Shown here: positions 5,258 to 5,696 of the stretch, one piece after another
Layout: every line of letters starts with the position of its first letter
Numbering within the stretch: position 1 is the first letter of the stretch
NCBI GenBank assembly: GCA_945861165.1
Contig: CAMATO010000065.1
Span: 1 to 5,696, forward strand
Reading direction: 5' to 3'
Length of the DNA stretch: 5,696 nt
DNA from: Bifidobacterium breve
GTDB lineage: Bacteria; Actinomycetota; Actinomycetes; S36-B12; UBA5976
Program-made: the position numbers and the translations under genes
Notes under the pieces: generated by a model
Databases searched by the model: none
Seen by the model: only the letters and a program-made list of their open reading frames with translations
What the model was told of the DNA's origin: nothing

Positions 5258-5696
5258 GATAGGCCTTTAAATGCTTTGACAATTTGTTCAGCATGATCAA
5301 CTGGATGTTTAGCATAAATTCTTAACCAGTCAGCAAGTGTGTATTTGCCTCGCTCGGAATGTAATCCTTCTTTAGCTAAATCTGCCACCGTGATTTGATT
5401 TAAAACATCAAGACTTGAAGCGCGAACTGCCTTATAAACAGCAAGAGAATTCTCTATGTCAAAGGTCTGATAACCCAGGGCTGGGGTGATAGCCCAATTA
5501 CCTTCGTCATAACCCACCAAAGTTGGAATTGTTTTTTCCGCTAACAGACTTCTTAATCTGGAATATGAACTAGTTTCAGAATCCGCCAAGTGGTGAATAA
5601 CCATGCGGGCAGACCAACCATCAGTTGCTCGATTATCTAAATCGCTTCCTTGGGTTAAAGCTTCTTCAACAGAGGTGGTCGCGGAGGCATAGTTAG
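5254..5696 (-). CDS. DinB-fold protein, 5' end beyond window edge
   Basis: DinB/YfiT-type four-helix bundle protein, 146 residues visible and the N-terminus missing off the right edge. The frame stays open from 5604 to 5696, and the conserved motif GWSARMVIHHLADSE runs straight through the ATG at 5604. That ATG is therefore internal and not the start. Candidate metal ligands are H34/H35 of HHLADSE and H130 and H134 of KHPVDHAEQI (numbering visible residues). Other family-like blocks are TLVGYDEGNWA and HSERGKYTLADWL. Many actinobacterial members are thiol-dependent (mycothiol or bacillithiol) transferases, but the substrate cannot be read from sequence. Its TGA overlaps the TTG start of the DUF2530 gene, so the two form an operon that reads toward the DUF3027 gene. 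Confidence 0.85.
   Translation of the reverse strand, partial: NYASATTSVEEALTQGSDLDNRATDGWSARMVIHHLADSETSSYSRLRSLLAEKTIPTLVGYDEGNWAITPALGYQTFDIENSLAVYKAVRASSLDVLNQITVADLAKEGLHSERGKYTLADWLRIYAKHPVDHAEQIVKAFKGLS
5264..5268 (-). promoter_or_regulatory. Ribosome binding site of the DUF2530 gene
   Basis: AAAGG on the minus strand ends 6 bases before the TTG at 5257 and lies within the last codons of the DinB-fold gene. It supports the TTG as the true start. Confidence 0.55.

Overview
The window is an ordinary chromosomal segment of a low-GC actinobacterium (about 40% GC by eye). Every gene belongs to a family typical of Actinobacteria: a mycobacterial-type XPB helicase, its helicase-associated partner, a cold-shock protein with a long helical tail, a DUF3027 protein, a DUF2530 membrane protein and a DinB-fold protein. 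Such families at such low GC, with very tight gene packing and TTG/GTG starts, suggest a streamlined freshwater lineage such as the acI group (Nanopelagicales). That lineage call is an inference. From memory, the same families lie close together in Mycobacterium tuberculosis (Rv0861c, Rv0862c, Rv0871, Rv0877, Rv0879c), so this is probably an old conserved neighbourhood rather than an acquired island. I see no mobile element, CRISPR array, tRNA or rRNA.

Layout. Bases 1-3551 hold a two-gene minus-strand operon. The first gene encodes a ~752-residue helicase-associated protein, and the second encodes XPB, whose last ~110 codons lie off the left edge. The stop of the first gene directly abuts the ATG of the second. 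Bases 3552-3716 are a divergent intergenic region. It carries a leaderless-type -10 box for the helicase operon, a perfect 10+10 base inverted repeat, and a -10 box plus Shine-Dalgarno for the rightward genes. Bases 3717-5024 hold the cold-shock gene and the DUF3027 gene, 21 bases apart and probably co-transcribed. From 5021 to the right edge two minus-strand genes run toward them: DUF2530, and upstream of it a DinB-fold gene that is open at the right edge. The DUF3027 and DUF2530 stop codons overlap by 4 bases, leaving no space for an intergenic terminator.

How the genes may work together. XPB unwinds DNA in repair. Its upstream partner carries, near its C-terminus, a copy of the same domain that forms the N-terminus of XPB, followed by a segment that looks like a WYL ligand- or ssDNA-sensing domain. 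This suggests a regulator or loading partner of XPB and is the most interesting functional lead here. The rightward pair combines a nucleic-acid chaperone with a zinc-ribbon-like protein that has a highly acidic, repeat-encoded tail. A shared role in nucleic-acid metabolism is plausible but not shown.
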